Assembly: GCA_947378235.1 (NCBI GenBank)
Contig: CANCJE010000009.1
Location: forward strand, 1-38,453
DNA from: Caulobacteraceae bacterium
Lineage (GTDB): Bacteria; Pseudomonadota; Alphaproteobacteria; Caulobacterales; Caulobacteraceae
Length of the DNA: 38,453 nt
Direction of reading: 5' to 3'
A model generated the notes under the pieces. The model worked only from the letters and a program-made list of their open reading frames with translations. It did not search any database and was not told the origin of the DNA. Shown here piece by piece: positions 23,847 to 33,727 of the stretch. How positions within the stretch are numbered: the first letter of the stretch is position 1; each line of letters opens with the position of its first letter. Made by a program: the position numbers and the translations under genes.

Positions 23847-25388
23847 CTATTGAATGGGCCGAGGCTTGGCACCCAGACGTCTGCGCGGCGCGGGCCTTCG
23901 GGTCACAGATGCACTCAGATCAGAAGCGGACAGATTGATGCCATCGCCAAGTGGGCCGGGATCATCAGGGATAGGCGCGGAACCAACCGCTGAAGCGGCG
24001 GCGGCCACAAAGGGGGCTGACGCCTCATAGGCCGACGGCAGCGAGGGCAACTCACTAATCGACCGCTCCCGGCGCTCGAAGCGCGGATGGATCAGTTCGC
24101 CCGTCTCCGCATAGGCCACAGACAGGCGCGCCCAGTCACCGGGCGTATAGGCAAAGGCACGGCCCTCTGGATCCAGATCGGACCAGTCCGGCTCCTGCGG
24201 CGCAGAGGCGCCCCTGGCGATCCAGGCGCGAGCCTCATCAGAGCGATGGGCGGCAAAGTGGGCCCGGGCCATCAGGCCGCAAAGGCGCGCGGTCGGCACC
24301 GCGTCGGGCTCAAGCAGGACTGAGGCAAATTTCAGAGCCGAGGTTGGATCGGCCAGCAGCAGGGCCTGCTCAACCATCAGGATCTGACTTTCGCGGTGGC
24401 CGGGATTGAGGGCTGCCAAGGCTTGCAACCTTACCGCCCGAGCCTTTGGTGTTTCATGGGTGTTCAAGTCCCGATAGGCGAGCCACAGGGCGGGGTGAGG
24501 GCCAGACCGCCAAGCCGCCTCGATCAATGAGGACGCCTTCGAAGCCTTGCCATCCGCCTGCAACAGGCGCGCAGCCATCACCACGCCCGGCGCGAAACCT
24601 GGCTGGAGCTTGGTCGCCTGAAGCGCTAAATCCAGGGCCTGAACCCGCGCGCGATCATCAATCTGGTTCTCAAGGCCCGCAGCGGTCGCGGCCAACAGGG
24701 CGGCACGGCCCCGGTCGGCAACAATCGGCGAAACAATCTTTCGTTCCTGCGCGCCCTTCAAAAGGGCCAAAGCCTCCGGCCAATCGGCGCTTTGGAGTTG
24801 ATGTTCGAACACCGCGCGCCAGGCCCAGCGCGCTGTCTTTGCCAAGCCATAGGCCTCTTGCGCGTGGCGCAGGGCCTTGGCCCGATCACCCTGCAACAGG
24901 GCCGCCTGCATCAACCCGCGGTGGGCCGCGAGCCGCATTTCGGGAAAGCCGAGCATGGCCGTGTAGGCCGCTTGAACCGCTGGACCATCACCCGCCGCCT
25001 CGGCGGCCTGAGCCGCCAACAGGCGAACAAGAGCGGGCGTGTCTTCGACCAGATCAGCGGCCTTTTGCCCAAGGCGGCGCGCTTCTGATCCGTCACCGGC
25101 GGCTGCCGCAAGAAAGCCGCGCGTCAAGATCTCGTTTCCTTGGCGACGACGCGCCTCGGTTCGGGCCAAGGCCGCGCGACGCGGCATGCCAATCAGCCAG
25201 ATCAAACCCTGCCAGAACAGTGTGGCAAAAAGAGAGATAAAGACCACCGCCAAAAGGGCTGCCGCCGCAGTCATATCTAAACGCCAGCCCAGCCACTCGA
25301 CCCGAGCCTGCCCCGGCGCACCGGTCACCGACAGACCAATAACGGCCGCGACGCAGACGAAAAACAGTATGAAGGCGGCGCGGATCAT
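23847..25388 (-). CDS. hemY: HemY-like inner-membrane TPR protein
   Basis: 513 residues. Two N-terminal membrane helices (about 1-25 and 38-68) precede a long helical region of TPR-like repeats, the architecture of proteobacterial HemY (not the protoporphyrinogen oxidase of the same name in Gram-positives). The N-terminal block RAAFILFFVCVAAVIGL...W.....W.....G is typical, and the C-terminal tail is proline- and arginine-rich and probably disordered. It is last in the hemC-hemD-COG4223-hemY run and overlaps the previous gene by 4 bp (ATGA). Its exact role in heme synthesis is unsettled; scaffolding or regulation of the enzymes is likely. Confidence 0.9.
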   Translation of the reverse strand: MIRAAFILFFVCVAAVIGLSVTGAPGQARVEWLGWRLDMTAAAALLAVVFISLFATLFWQGLIWLIGMPRRAALARTEARRRQGNEILTRGFLAAAAGDGSEARRLGQKAADLVEDTPALVRLLAAQAAEAAGDGPAVQAAYTAMLGFPEMRLAAHRGLMQAALLQGDRAKALRHAQEAYGLAKTARWAWRAVFEHQLQSADWPEALALLKGAQERKIVSPIVADRGRAALLAATAAGLENQIDDRARVQALDLALQATKLQPGFAPGVVMAARLLQADGKASKASSLIEAAWRSGPHPALWLAYRDLNTHETPKARAVRLQALAALNPGHRESQILMVEQALLLADPTSALKFASVLLEPDAVPTARLCGLMARAHFAAHRSDEARAWIARGASAPQEPDWSDLDPEGRAFAYTPGDWARLSVAYAETGELIHPRFERRERSISELPSLPSAYEASAPFVAAAASAVGSAPIPDDPGPLGDGINLSASDLSASVTRRPAPRRRLGAKPRPIQ

Positions 25389-26275
25389 TGACCAACCTCA
25401 CGGCCAGCCGCGCGGCTTAGGTCCTTGAGGGCCGAGGCCCGCAACGCCCCAACGCGGCGATCCATCTCCGCGCGGCGCTCAAGCCCCGAACGCCATTGCG
25501 CCATAGACTCCTGAGCATCCTTCGGCAATCCATCCAGCGCCTTCAAGGTCGCCTCAAGTTCGCCATCGTTCAGCAACCGCTCTGCCCGCGCCAGTACCGC
25601 GTCGGGACCCGTGCCGGTAACCTTATCGACACGCCGAATGGTGACGATCGAGGCGAGAACATGCAGGGCCTCAGCAAAGGGGCCCGAATCCTTGCCCGGC
25701 GTGCGCGCGGCAACCGCAGCCCTAGCGGCAACCTCAGGAAAACTACTGGCCAAGGCGGCCCGGGTTGGAGCACCAGCCTGAGCAAGGCGACGCAGGGCTC
25801 GCAAATCGGTATTGGTCGGCAATAGAGGCTCAACCGCCTTTAGGTCCTCATCAAAGGGCTGCGAAGATTGCGCCGCCTGTTGCAAGGCGGACGCCGCCAG
25901 AGCGCTGGCCGCAGCCGCAGCCTGCTGATGTTGATCCGCCTCTAGTCGCCCGACCCGCTGGTTGATGGCAAAGAGTTCAGCGTCCGGAACGGTGGGCTTG
26001 GGTGCTTCTATGACAGCCTCATCCGCCGGTAGGGTCGCCGGATCCGTCGATCCAGAGGCGGGCACCTGAACCGCACGGGTCACCGTAGCAGCGGGGCTAG
26101 CCGACGACCCTGTCTGGCGAAAAACCTGCGGGCCATAGAGGCCGATAAAAACACCCAGCCCAATACAGACCAGACCGAAAACCATCGACAACCAAAAGCC
26201 AAGGCCCAGCAAAGACCGGCGCCGAGCGATCGGCGTGGGTGCTAAATTTGGGGCCATGCTGTGCTCGGGTTCCAT
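25385..26275 (-). CDS. COG4223/mitofilin-like membrane protein of the heme operon
   Basis: 296 residues. One membrane segment near the N-terminus (about 18-45, LGFWLSMVFGLVCIGLGVFIGLY) is followed by a low-complexity stretch, a coiled-coil region (VGRLEADQHQQAAAAASAL), then a helical C-terminus. This is the layout of the alphaproteobacterial COG4223 proteins, which are distantly related to mitochondrial mitofilin (Mic60) and typically lie between hemD and hemY. The start is taken at the ATG at 26275; TTG at 26281 and ATG at 26257 are alternatives, and no strong RBS decides. Role: possibly membrane organisation coupled to heme synthesis; inferred from family. Confidence 0.75.
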   Translation of the reverse strand: MEPEHSMAPNLAPTPIARRRSLLGLGFWLSMVFGLVCIGLGVFIGLYGPQVFRQTGSSASPAATVTRAVQVPASGSTDPATLPADEAVIEAPKPTVPDAELFAINQRVGRLEADQHQQAAAAASALAASALQQAAQSSQPFDEDLKAVEPLLPTNTDLRALRRLAQAGAPTRAALASSFPEVAARAAVAARTPGKDSGPFAEALHVLASIVTIRRVDKVTGTGPDAVLARAERLLNDGELEATLKALDGLPKDAQESMAQWRSGLERRAEMDRRVGALRASALKDLSRAAGREVGQ

Positions 26276-26331
26276 AGTCAAAGGCCTGCAGGTTCATGTG
26301 CCGCCGGATGCGGCCTAACGATGTTGGACGT

Positions 26332-27009
26332 CTAATCTAACAGACTAAGGATTGAAGCTTCGTTCGCAATCGGTGCAACAGCCTTTTGACGGAACTTTAT
26401 GGCACTTAGTGGCATTAGTGCGGCCTCAGAGAGACCAAAAAGACACATATTTCGCGCTGCGCTAGGAGAAATCACAGTCGCAGCCCGCCGCGCGGCCATC
26501 GCAGAATGGATGAGGACCGCGTCAACCCCCTCGGGAACCTCGGCCTTATGGGCGTAATGGGTCTCATAGAGGGTCACGCGCCGTGCTGCGCAACCGCCCT
26601 TTTCGAGCAGGCCCGTCAGGTCGCCAGCCGGTTGCCGCGCGCTCAGATGGACCAGATCCCCCGACCAGCTGGGCGACGCGGAAAGGATCAGGGCGGCCAA
26701 ATCGGTCACGGTTCCGGCTGCCGATTGAACCTGCCGAAAGCCCGCCCGATGGGCTGCCTCGGCCGTAGCATCGCCAACGGCAAAGACCGGGAGATCGGCT
26801 ACGGTCGGAATAAGCCCTTGCAGCCCAAAGGCCTCAATCGCCGTTTGGCTTGTAAAGGCCAGCGCCCCCGCACCCCCCAAATCATCCAAGGTCACAGCGA
26901 CAGCCTGCGTCTCGATCAGGGGCTGGACGACCGGTTCATGGCCCCTCTGGACCAACCGCTCGGCGGTGGCGGCGGCTTGAGGCTGAGCGCGGGTGACCCA
27001 GACGCGCAA
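26332..27009 (-). CDS. hemD: Uroporphyrinogen-III synthase
   Basis: Closes hydroxymethylbilane to uroporphyrinogen III with inversion of ring D. 225 residues, slightly short but within family range. The N-terminal VWVTRAQPQAAATAERL and VQPLIET are typical, as is the LAFTSQTAIEAF block near residue 50. The start is TTG at 27009, 9 bp after the hemC stop, with GGTCGAG as a weak RBS. No in-frame ATG gives a full-length product, so the non-standard start is likely real. It is strongly coupled to hemC. Confidence 0.9.
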   Translation of the reverse strand: MRVWVTRAQPQAAATAERLVQRGHEPVVQPLIETQAVAVTLDDLGGAGALAFTSQTAIEAFGLQGLIPTVADLPVFAVGDATAEAAHRAGFRQVQSAAGTVTDLAALILSASPSWSGDLVHLSARQPAGDLTGLLEKGGCAARRVTLYETHYAHKAEVPEGVDAVLIHSAMAARRAATVISPSAARNMCLFGLSEAALMPLSAIKFRQKAVAPIANEASILSLLD

Positions 27010-27018
27010 CCGCTCGAC

Positions 27019-27990
27019 CTAGTGTTCCGGCAGCAGCAAGCGATCTCCGCCGGCCGCTTGAATCAAAAGCCCCATAGCGTGGCCGAAGTCGCGAACGGCC
27101 TTCAATCTCTGGGCATCGTTGCCGAGACGGGCCAAATCGAGCGTGCCCTCCTGCCGGAAACGCTCTTCGCCCATCGGCGTCAGGGCCTCCACCGTTAGGG
27201 TCATTAGTGTACCGACGGTTCTGGCATGGGCTCCGATGGCGGTGCGGCAAGACCCTTCAAGGGCCTCAAGGGCGCCGCGCTCAGCCGCAACGGCCAAGGC
27301 GGTTGGCAAATGGTGCAGGGCTTGAACCCAGGCCGCACCGGCATCCTCGATCCGGGTCTCAATGGCCAACGCCCCTTGGCCAGGCGCAGGTGGTGACACA
27401 ATGGGGTCAAGCAAAGAGCGTGGCAGGTGACCAAGACCTAGCCGATTGAGCCCCGACAGGGCCAGCAAGATCGCGTCAGCCTCACCCCGTTCGAGCTTGG
27501 CAATACGGGTATCGACATTGCCACGCGTCATGACGATCTCAAGATCAGGCCTGGCGCTTAGACATTGGGCTTGGCGGCGAAGACTGGCCGTCCCCAGCCG
27601 TGCGCCTAGGGGCAGGTCTTCGAGTCGGTCATAATGCAGGGACAGAAAGGCATCGCGCGGATCTTCGCGCTCTGGCACGGCGGCAATAGTCAGGCCTGCG
27701 GGCAGCTCTGCCGGAACATCCTTGAGCGAATGGACGGCGCAATCAATGCGGCCATCGAGCAGGGCCTCTTCGATCTCTTTCGTGAACAGCGCCTTGCCCC
27801 CGACCTCCAGCAGTCGTCGGTCCTGAATACGGTCGCCCGATGTGGTAATCTCAACCAGCGGCGCAATAAGGTCCGCCTCTTCGGGGGCGCCGCCAAGGGC
27901 TGCAACAATACGGGCCTGCATCATGCGGCTCTGGGTCAGGGCCAGCTTCGAGGCGCGAGTGCCAATTCGGACAGAAGGTTGCTTAAGCAC
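27019..27990 (-). CDS. hemC: Hydroxymethylbilane synthase (porphobilinogen deaminase)
   Basis: Polymerises four porphobilinogen units into hydroxymethylbilane. 323 residues. It has VRIGTRASKLALTQ at the N-terminus, HSLKDVP, GTASLRRQAQ, RGNVDTR, and the cofactor-binding Cys248 in EGSCRTAIG. The start GTG at 27990 gives the family N-terminus; the open frame to 28272 overlaps tsaD in the opposite direction and was rejected. It is divergent from tsaD with 30 bp between start codons, so the two genes must share or overlap promoters. Confidence 0.95.
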   Translation of the reverse strand: MLKQPSVRIGTRASKLALTQSRMMQARIVAALGGAPEEADLIAPLVEITTSGDRIQDRRLLEVGGKALFTKEIEEALLDGRIDCAVHSLKDVPAELPAGLTIAAVPEREDPRDAFLSLHYDRLEDLPLGARLGTASLRRQAQCLSARPDLEIVMTRGNVDTRIAKLERGEADAILLALSGLNRLGLGHLPRSLLDPIVSPPAPGQGALAIETRIEDAGAAWVQALHHLPTALAVAAERGALEALEGSCRTAIGAHARTVGTLMTLTVEALTPMGEERFRQEGTLDLARLGNDAQRLKAVRDFGHAMGLLIQAAGGDRLLLPEH

Positions 27991-28020
27991 GGGCGGAAGG
28001 CTACCTCGGAGGAACAATAT

Positions 28021-29169
28021 ATGCCTGCTACAGGAGAGGCGGCTAGACCGCAACCTATGAGCCCGTCCGCCGCAGCCCACTCGACCGCCACCGTAACCGT
28101 ACTGGGCATAGAAACCAGCTGCGACGAAACCGCCGCGTCGGTGGTTCGTCTGGGTCCCGAAGGCTCGGTGGTTCTGTCCAGCATCATCGACAGCCAGATC
28201 GCCAAGCATGCCCCCTTTGGCGGTGTGGTGCCTGAAATTGCTGCTAGAGCCCATGTCGAGGCCATCGACCATGTCATCCGCGCCGCCATGGACGAGGCGG
28301 GCCTTGGCTATGACGACCTCGATGGCGTGGCGGCCACCGCTGGGCCAGGACTGGTCGGCGGAGTGATGGTCGGTCTGTCCGCCGGAAAGGCCATTGCCCT
28401 AGCACGTGGCCTGCCGCTGATGGCGATCAATCATCTCGAAGGACATGCGGTATCGGCGCGGCTTGAGGCTGAGGTCGCCTATCCCTTCTTGCTTTTGCTG
28501 ACCTCTGGCGGCCATTGCCAGCTTCTGGATGTGGCAGGGATTGGTCGCTGCCAGCGACTGGGCACCACCATTGACGATGCCGCCGGTGAGGCCTTTGACA
28601 AGATCGCCAAGACCATGGGCCTGCCCTATCCCGGCGGCCCGGCGCTGGAAAGACTGGCCGAGGGGGGCGACCCTAATCGCTACCCTCTGCCCAGAGCCCT
28701 CTTGGGTCGGCAGGACTGCGACTTTTCCTTTTCGGGCCTTAAGACCGCTGCCGCCCGCATTGCTGTGACCTTGACCACCAAGGAGGATCGCCGCGACCTT
28801 GCCGCCGCAGTGCAAGGGGCCATTGCACGCCAACTGACCGAGCGGACCGAGCGGGCCATGGCGCTGCATGGGCAAGATCGCGACCAACAGGATCGCCGGT
28901 TCGTGGTGGCCGGCGGGGTGGCGGCCAATGGCACAGTTCGCGCTGCTCTGCTGGCAGCCTGCGACAAACAGGGCTACAGCTTTGCCGCACCGCCGCTACG
29001 ATACTGCACCGATAACGCGGCTATGATCGCCTTGGCCGGTGCAGAAAGACTTGTTCTTGGCCTGACCGACCCGCTCGATGTGGCCGCAAGGCCAAGATGG
29101 CCCCTCGATGAGGCGATGGCGGCGTCCAATCCGATCCACAAGCCCAGCCGTAAGGGGGCCAAGGCATGA
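28021..29169 (+). CDS. tsaD: tRNA A37 threonylcarbamoyltransferase TsaD
   Basis: Transfers the threonylcarbamoyl group to A37 of ANN-decoding tRNAs with TsaB and TsaE. 382 residues. [15 protein letters not shown] at the N-terminus, metal ligands His138 and His142 (HLEGH), GGHCQL, and the C-terminal GGVAANG and CTDNAAMIA blocks are all present. The ATG at 28021 has GGAGG 8 nt upstream. A short extra N-terminal tail of about 25 residues precedes the ETSCDE block. It overlaps gpsA by 4 bp (ATGA). Confidence 0.95.
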   Translation: MPATGEAARPQPMSPSAAAHSTATVTVLGIETSCDETAASVVRLGPEGSVVLSSIIDSQIAKHAPFGGVVPEIAARAHVEAIDHVIRAAMDEAGLGYDDLDGVAATAGPGLVGGVMVGLSAGKAIALARGLPLMAINHLEGHAVSARLEAEVAYPFLLLLTSGGHCQLLDVAGIGRCQRLGTTIDDAAGEAFDKIAKTMGLPYPGGPALERLAEGGDPNRYPLPRALLGRQDCDFSFSGLKTAAARIAVTLTTKEDRRDLAAAVQGAIARQLTERTERAMALHGQDRDQQDRRFVVAGGVAANGTVRAALLAACDKQGYSFAAPPLRYCTDNAAMIALAGAERLVLGLTDPLDVAARPRWPLDEAMAASNPIHKPSRKGAKA

Positions 29170-30182
29170 CCACAGCCGCCCGAACCTTTTCCCATGTCGG
29201 CATTCTGGGCGCGGGCGCTTGGGGCACGGCCTTGGCGCAGGTCTGTGCTGGGTCGGGGCGGGCCGTTACCCTTTGGGCCCGCGAACCAGAGGTCACCGCC
29301 TCGATTCATAAAGATCACGAAAACCATCTCTTCCTTCCCGGTGTGACCTTGGCAGACAGCATCACCGCGCGCTCGGATTTGGCCGGGCTTGCGACCTGCG
29401 ACCTGATCCTTGCTGTGCCGCCCGCCCAACATATGCGCACGACCTTGAGCGCCCTTGCGGCCCATATCCAGCCGGCCACCCCGATCATACTTTGTGCCAA
29501 GGGTATCGAGCAGGGCTCGCTCAAGCTGATGACCGAGGTGGCCGAAGAGACCTTGCCGGGCCAGCCCATCGCCGTCCTGTCAGGCCCCAGTTTTGCCGGT
29601 GAGGTGGCCAGAGGCCTGCCGACCGCCGTGACCTTGGCCTGCGCTGACGAGGCCCTTGGCCAGGCGCTCGCGGCCCATCTTGGGACCCGAACCTTCAGGC
29701 CCTATCTGGCCACCGATCTGATCGGGGCCGAGGCGGGCGGGGCCATGAAGAATGTGCTGGCCATTGCCTGCGGCGTTGTCGAGGGCAGGGCCCTAGGCCG
29801 TAGCGCCCATGCCGCCATTGTTACCCGAGGCTTTGCCGAAATGACCCGGCTAGCGGTGGCCCTCGGGGCAGAGACCGAAACCCTCGCCGGGCTCTGCGGA
29901 CTGGGCGATCTTGTCCTGACCTGTTCAAGCCACCAGTCGCGTAATATGAGTGTGGGTCTGGCCCTGGGTCGGGGTGAAAGTCTCGCTGAGGCCCTGTCCG
30001 GCAAGCTCAGCGTCGCCGAAGGGGTCGCCTCGGCCCCCGCCGTGCGGGCCCTCGCTGCCAAGCTTGGGGTTGAGACCCCCATATGCGAGGCCGTGGCCGC
30101 GGTCTTGGCCGGAGAAGTCGATCTGGACGGGGCTATAGACAGGCTTCTATCCAGACCCATTCGCCCCGAACACGACGCTTAA
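29166..30182 (+). CDS. gpsA: Glycerol-3-phosphate dehydrogenase [NAD(P)+]
   Basis: Reduces dihydroxyacetone phosphate to sn-glycerol-3-phosphate for phospholipid synthesis. 338 residues with the N-terminal Rossmann motif [15 protein letters not shown] (about 12-26), [18 protein letters not shown] in the middle and the catalytic region [17 protein letters not shown], followed by [11 protein letters not shown]. It is translationally coupled to tsaD and followed 25 bp later by a YciI-like gene, so tsaD-gpsA-yciI look like one operon. Confidence 0.96.
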   Translation: MTTAARTFSHVGILGAGAWGTALAQVCAGSGRAVTLWAREPEVTASIHKDHENHLFLPGVTLADSITARSDLAGLATCDLILAVPPAQHMRTTLSALAAHIQPATPIILCAKGIEQGSLKLMTEVAEETLPGQPIAVLSGPSFAGEVARGLPTAVTLACADEALGQALAAHLGTRTFRPYLATDLIGAEAGGAMKNVLAIACGVVEGRALGRSAHAAIVTRGFAEMTRLAVALGAETETLAGLCGLGDLVLTCSSHQSRNMSVGLALGRGESLAEALSGKLSVAEGVASAPAVRALAAKLGVETPICEAVAAVLAGEVDLDGAIDRLLSRPIRPEHDA

Positions 30183-30207
30183 GATTCGCTCCAAGGAAAG
30201 CATAAAT

Positions 30208-30495
30208 ATGGCCCTCTATGTTCTGATCTGCCACGACCGCCCCGACAGCCTTGCCCTTCGGATGGCCACGCGCGAAGCCCATCTGGCCTATGTGCGTGAT
30301 CACCCCCTGCCTATGAAGGTGGCCGGTCCGATCCTGTCCGACAGCGGCGAGATGGCGGGCTCCATTCTGGTCTTCGAGGCCGACAGCCGCGACCAGGTCC
30401 AGGCCTTTGCTGACCAAGATCCCTATGCCATTGCGGGCCTGTTTGAGCGCAGCGAGATCATGGGCTGGAAGGTCACCTTGGGAGCCCTCGGCTAG
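30208..30495 (+). CDS. YciI family protein
   Basis: 95 residues with the YciI (YCII) pattern: ICHDRPDSLALRMATREAHLAYV near the N-terminus, GPILSDSGEMAGSILVFEA in the middle, and DPYAIAGLFE near the C-terminus. The fold is ferredoxin-like, with an expected His-Asp active site pair, but its reaction is unknown. AAGGA lies upstream of the ATG. Confidence 0.9.
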   Translation: MALYVLICHDRPDSLALRMATREAHLAYVRDHPLPMKVAGPILSDSGEMAGSILVFEADSRDQVQAFADQDPYAIAGLFERSEIMGWKVTLGALG

Positions 30496-30505
30496 GCTCC
30501 TAACC

Positions 30506-30886
30506 ATGACCCGGCTTGTCTCGCACGATCCCACCTTCAATCCCGCCAGACCCCCATCTGGCACGGTGCTCTGTGCCCTGAGCGACGTGGCCGAGCCGGG
30601 GGCTAAGGGCTTCATCTTTCGCCAAGATGAGGCGCTGTTCTCGGGCTTCATCCTGCGGCGGGGCGGGCAGACCCTCGGCTATGTCGATCGCTGTCCCCAT
30701 GCTGGGTGGCCGCTGTCGGGCGGGCCGGACCGTTATCTGACCCGTGATGGCAACCACATATTGTGCGCGGGGCACGGGGCTCTTTTCACGCCAGAGACCG
30801 GCCTCTGCACCTCTGGCCCCTGCGCCGGACGATCCTTGAGCCCTTGGACCGTGGAGGTCCAGGACGGCATGGTCGTGGTTAAATAG
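30506..30886 (+). CDS. Rieske [2Fe-2S] protein
   Basis: 126 residues. The Rieske cluster ligands are CPHAGWPL (Cys and His) and, later, CAGHGALF (Cys and His), i.e. C-x-H followed by C-x2-H. It is a stand-alone ferredoxin-like Rieske domain without an oxygenase catalytic domain. The ATG at 30506 is chosen; the open frame from 30407 lies within yciI. It starts 10 bp after the yciI stop and ends 3 bp from the convergent creatininase-like gene. Its electron partner is not visible. Confidence 0.85.
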   Translation: MTRLVSHDPTFNPARPPSGTVLCALSDVAEPGAKGFIFRQDEALFSGFILRRGGQTLGYVDRCPHAGWPLSGGPDRYLTRDGNHILCAGHGALFTPETGLCTSGPCAGRSLSPWTVEVQDGMVVVK

Positions 30887-30889
30887 GCC

Positions 30890-31639
30890 TCAGACCAAGA
30901 AGGGCTCAGCCGAGAAGCTGGCCACCTCAGTGATCAGGGCGGCCGCAGCGGCGCGGACCAGTTCCCCGCCCTTTTCCGGCGTCGCCAGCGCCGGGTCAGA
31001 GCCCATCCGGCCATCGGGGTGACGGGCACGAAAATCCAGACCCTCGCGGATCGGGCCTGATGGGGCGATGGTTGGGCTATAGTCCGCCGTCTTGATGGCG
31101 TGAGGATAGGCCCATTGGGTGACGGCAATTTCTGACGGGGTGGCATGGCTGCCGTGACCGACCGGAAACTGGGTCTGGGCCAGACGGTTGATACCGCTGA
31201 GGTCCCACCAGTTGCGCAGCTTCAAGGCATAGCCACGCGGCTGGCGCGCAAAGGAGGCCTCAGCATAGAGCTCTGAAAAGGCCGCCTCGATGGTGGCGAC
31301 ATTGCCGCCATGGCCATTGAAGAAATAGATCTTCTCAAAGCCGTGCGCCGCCAAGGACCTTGTCCAGTCGCCAATGGCGGCTATGAAGGTCGAGGGGCGC
31401 AGGGAAATGGTGCCGGGAAAGCCCAGATGGTGCTGCGCCATGCCGATGTTGAAGGTCGGGCCGACCAGAATATCGGCATCCTTTTGCGCCTCATGGGCAA
31501 TGATTTCTGGGCACATCCAGTCGGTGCCCAGAAGACCCGTTGGCCCATGCTGCTCATTGGAGCCAATGGGGATGATCACCGTCTTGGATCGGGTCAAAAA
31601 GGCCTCGATTTCGGGCCAGGTCGATTGGGCGAGCAGCAT
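30890..31639 (-). CDS. Creatininase family amidohydrolase
   Basis: 249 residues of the creatininase family (PF02633). Visible metal-site motifs are PIGSNEQHGP (Glu, His) near residue 28, GTDW (Asp) near residue 38 and FNGHGGN (His) near residue 110. The family acts on cyclic amides such as creatinine, mycofactocin precursor or pyrimidine ring products; the substrate here cannot be stated. It is divergent from acs. Confidence 0.85.
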   Translation of the reverse strand: MLLAQSTWPEIEAFLTRSKTVIIPIGSNEQHGPTGLLGTDWMCPEIIAHEAQKDADILVGPTFNIGMAQHHLGFPGTISLRPSTFIAAIGDWTRSLAAHGFEKIYFFNGHGGNVATIEAAFSELYAEASFARQPRGYALKLRNWWDLSGINRLAQTQFPVGHGSHATPSEIAVTQWAYPHAIKTADYSPTIAPSGPIREGLDFRARHPDGRMGSDPALATPEKGGELVRAAAAALITEVASFSAEPFLV

Positions 31640-31774
31640 GTGAGATCTCCGTTCTGCCTGTCATAGCCCGCTGAGAGGACCGCGTCACCTGATCCGCGGC
31701 GCCAAGCCGCCCTTGCCACCACCGGCCCGGTCAGCATACTCATTCGCAACCGATAAAAGCCGGAGGCCCGCACC

Positions 31775-33718
31775 ATGACCCATGCCACTGACCTGTTCCC
31801 CGTTCCTGAGGCCTGGGCCAAGAAGGCCCATATGGATGCGGCGGACTATGAGGCGGCCCTGGCCCATGAGGCCAGCGATACGGATGGGTTCTGGCGCAAG
31901 GTGGCAAGCCGTCTGGACTGGATCTCACCCTTTACCATCGTCAAGGACGTGTCGTTCCGGGCCGAGGATTTTCGCATCCGCTGGTTCGCCGATGGGGTGC
32001 TCAATGCCTCGGTCAATTGCCTAGACCGGCATCTGGCCGACAAGGGTGACGCTGTGGCCATCATCTGGGAGGGGGACGATCCCTCACAGAGCCGCAAGAT
32101 CACCTATCGCGAGGCCTATGAAGAGACCTGCCGTATGGCCAATGTGCTCAAGGGCCGGGGGGTCAAGAAGGGCGACCGCGTCACCATCTATATGCCGATG
32201 ATCCCTGAGGCGGCCTATGCCATGCTGGCCTGCGCCCGGATTGGCGCGGTCCATTCGGTGGTGTTCGGCGGCTTCTCGCCCGATTCCATCGCGGGCCGGG
32301 TTCAAGACTGCGACAGCCATGTGATCATCACCGCCGATGAGGGCCTGCGCGGTGGCCGCAAGGTGCCGTTGAAAGCCAATGTCGATGAGGCTCTGAAATC
32401 CTGTCCGGACGTGACCACCGTTCTGGTCATTACCCGAACGGGCGCGGACGTTCCCATGGCCGAGGGACGCGATGTCTCCTACAGCGCCGCGCGCGAAACC
32501 GTATCGGCTGAGTGCGCGCCAGAGCCGATGGGCGCGGAAGATCCGATGTTCATCCTCTATACCTCCGGCTCGACCGGAAAGCCCAAGGGCGTGCTGCACA
32601 CCACCGGCGGCTATATGACCTGGGCCAGCTATACGCACGAGCTGATCTTCGACTATCGCCCCGGCGAGGTCTTCTGGTGCACGGCCGATGTGGGCTGGGT
32701 CACGGGCCACAGCTATATTGTCTATGGACCTCTGGCCAATGGGGCCACGACCCTGATCTTTGAAGGCGTGCCCAACTATCCGGATGCCTCGCGCTTTTGG
32801 CAGGTGATCGACAAACATCAGGTCGAGATCTTCTATACCGCCCCCACCGCCATCCGCGCCCTGATGCGCGAGGGCGATGAGCCGGTCACCCGCACCTCGC
32901 GCAAATCCTTGCGTCTGCTTGGCTCGGTCGGCGAACCGATCAATCCGGAAGCTTGGCTCTGGTACAACCGCGTGGTCGGCGAGGGCCGCTGCCCCATCGT
33001 CGATACCTGGTGGCAGACTGAAACCGGGGCCGCCCTGATCTCGCCCCTGCCGGGAGCTACGGCCACCAAGCCCGGTTCAGCCACAAAGCCCCTGCCCGGT
33101 GTGAAGCCGCAACTGGTTGATGCTGAGGGCGTGGTTCTGGAAGGGGCGATCGAGGGCAATCTTTGTCTCACCGACAGCTGGCCCGGACAGATGCGCACGG
33201 TCTATGGCGACCATGAGCGCTTCATCACCACCTATTTCACCACCTATCCCGGCAAGTACTTTACCGGCGACGGCTGCCGCCGCGACGAGGATGGCTATTA
33301 CTGGATCACGGGCCGCGTCGATGACGTGATCAATGTTTCGGGCCACCGGCTCGGGACCGCCGAGATCGAGAGCGCCCTGGTCGGCCACAGCGGCGTCACC
33401 GAAGCCGCCGTCGTCGGCTACCCACACGACATTAAGGGCCAAGGCATCTATGCCTATGTCACCCTCGACCATAGCCACGAGCCGAGCGAGGCCCTGCGTA
33501 AGGAGCTGATCCTTTGGGTGCGTCAGGAAATCGGCCCCTTCGCCGCCCCCGACATCATCCAGTGGGCCCCGGGCCTGCCCAAGACCCGTTCAGGCAAGAT
33601 CATGCGCCGCATCCTGCGCAAGATTGCCGAAAATGAGCTGGGATCGCTGGGGGACACCTCAACCCTTGCCGATCCGTCGGTGGTCGAGGATCTGGTGGCT
33701 AACCGCGCTGTTAAATAG
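31775..33718 (+). CDS. acs: Acetyl-CoA synthetase
   Basis: Activates acetate to acetyl-CoA through acetyl-AMP. 647 residues, the usual length. The P-loop [15 protein letters not shown] (about 261-275), the WWQTETG motif, the [13 protein letters not shown] hinge and [11 protein letters not shown] with the regulatory Lys608 are present; that lysine is the residue acetylated in other Acs enzymes. ATG at 31775 with GGAGG 9 nt upstream. Monocistronic, converging on the protease gene. Confidence 0.97.
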   Translation: MTHATDLFPVPEAWAKKAHMDAADYEAALAHEASDTDGFWRKVASRLDWISPFTIVKDVSFRAEDFRIRWFADGVLNASVNCLDRHLADKGDAVAIIWEGDDPSQSRKITYREAYEETCRMANVLKGRGVKKGDRVTIYMPMIPEAAYAMLACARIGAVHSVVFGGFSPDSIAGRVQDCDSHVIITADEGLRGGRKVPLKANVDEALKSCPDVTTVLVITRTGADVPMAEGRDVSYSAARETVSAECAPEPMGAEDPMFILYTSGSTGKPKGVLHTTGGYMTWASYTHELIFDYRPGEVFWCTADVGWVTGHSYIVYGPLANGATTLIFEGVPNYPDASRFWQVIDKHQVEIFYTAPTAIRALMREGDEPVTRTSRKSLRLLGSVGEPINPEAWLWYNRVVGEGRCPIVDTWWQTETGAALISPLPGATATKPGSATKPLPGVKPQLVDAEGVVLEGAIEGNLCLTDSWPGQMRTVYGDHERFITTYFTTYPGKYFTGDGCRRDEDGYYWITGRVDDVINVSGHRLGTAEIESALVGHSGVTEAAVVGYPHDIKGQGIYAYVTLDHSHEPSEALRKELILWVRQEIGPFAAPDIIQWAPGLPKTRSGKIMRRILRKIAENELGSLGDTSTLADPSVVEDLVANRAVK

Positions 33719-33727
33719 GGCGGCGGG

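Noticed and set aside
27634-28020. In-frame extension upstream of tsaD
   Set aside because: It overlaps hemC on the other strand, and the ATG at 28021 has a strong GGAGG at the right distance and a suitable product length.
27991-28272. In-frame extension upstream of hemC
   Set aside because: It lies antisense to tsaD; the HemC family N-terminus begins at the GTG at 27990.
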